Of a DNA stretch of 5,402 nucleotides, positions 5,273 to 5,402 are shown in pieces (position 1 is the first letter of the stretch; each line of letters begins with the position of its first letter). A program made the translations under genes and the position numbers. Under the pieces are notes generated by a model. The model saw only the letters and a program-made list of their open reading frames with translations, had not been told where the DNA came from and ran no database searches. This DNA is from CALXSC01 sp035470525 (lineage in GTDB: Bacteria; Pseudomonadota; Alphaproteobacteria; Rickettsiales; UBA1997): assembly GCA_035470525.1 (NCBI GenBank), contig DATIQT010000023.1, positions 1-5,402 on the forward strand, read 5' to 3'.

Positions 5273-5402
5273 TCTAGTAATTCCAAAAAGACATTTTGCA
5301 AGTTTTTTTGAAATTACAAATGAAGAATTACTTGAAATTAATGAATTAATTAAAATTAGAAAAGATGAAATATTGAAATTAGATCCGACTGTTGCTGGAT
5401 TT
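5262..5402 (+). pseudogene. HIT-family protein fragment, 5' end missing, 3' end beyond window
   Basis: This frame is open from 5262, after TAA 5259-5261, to the window edge and has 47 codons without an ATG. It starts KYHSLVIPKRHFASFFEIT and ends DPTVAGF. In the HIT superfamily (Ap4A-hydrolase-like nucleotide hydrolases and transferases) 'H.LviPkrH...f.dlt.eEl.ei.el' followed by 'd.....Gfn.g.N' lies in the middle of the protein, and the HxHxH catalytic motif comes after it. Here that motif would be just beyond the window. The normal first 40-50 residues, often with CxxC, are absent, because the upstream sequence is the truncated radical SAM gene in a different frame. It is a joint product and probably not translated as a complete enzyme. 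Confidence 0.75.

Noticed and set aside
1..5402. CRISPR array, tRNA, rRNA or alternative genetic code
   Set aside because: No regularly spaced repeats or RNA-gene motifs are seen. TGA works as a stop (for example 4990-4992) and Trp is always TGG.

Overview
The window comes from a very AT-rich bacterial chromosome. Standard stop codons work throughout, Trp is always TGG, Arg is mostly AGA, and Lys, Asn, Ile and Tyr are frequent. It cannot be assigned to a species by eye. A low-GC gut or host-associated bacterium (a Brachyspira-like spirochaete or a low-GC Firmicute, for example) would fit, but this is a guess. All real genes read on the + strand.

Layout. (1) Bases 1-453 are the 3' end of a phage major capsid protein gene of the lambda gpE type, cut by the window edge. 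No other phage gene follows it. (2) Bases 529-966 hold an intact Nudix hydrolase, and a second gene starts 14 nt inside its 3' end. (3) That second gene is broken by a complete IS1595-family (ISXO2-like) insertion sequence at 1106-3114. The element has 24-bp perfect terminal inverted repeats, an 8-bp target duplication (AAATATTA), an apparently intact transposase and a P63C-domain passenger gene. Its ends can be set to the base. (4) After the element the interrupted gene continues in frame to 3356. A radical SAM open frame with no usable ATG starts at 3338 and runs to 4327. One missing base, most simply an A in the A6 run at 3337-3342, would join all three pieces into one radical SAM protein of about 452 residues. 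(5) A cupin-like protein (4345-4992) and a second radical SAM protein of the CX3CX2C type (from 4985) follow, tightly coupled. (6) The second radical SAM gene stops after 95 codons, where the sequence passes out of frame into a HIT-family gene lacking its 5' end and still open at the window edge. This looks like a deletion or recombination joint.

Read together, 529 to about 5270 looks like the wreck of a small biosynthetic operon: Nudix, radical SAM, cupin, radical SAM. It carries three independent lesions: an IS insertion, a frameshift and a truncating joint. Two radical SAM enzymes with a cupin suggest modification of a peptide or small metabolite, but no precursor peptide is visible and the product is unknown. 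The best-supported results are the exact IS boundaries, the in-frame continuation of the host gene across the element, and an inverted repeat placed so that it could silence transposase translation from read-through mRNA.
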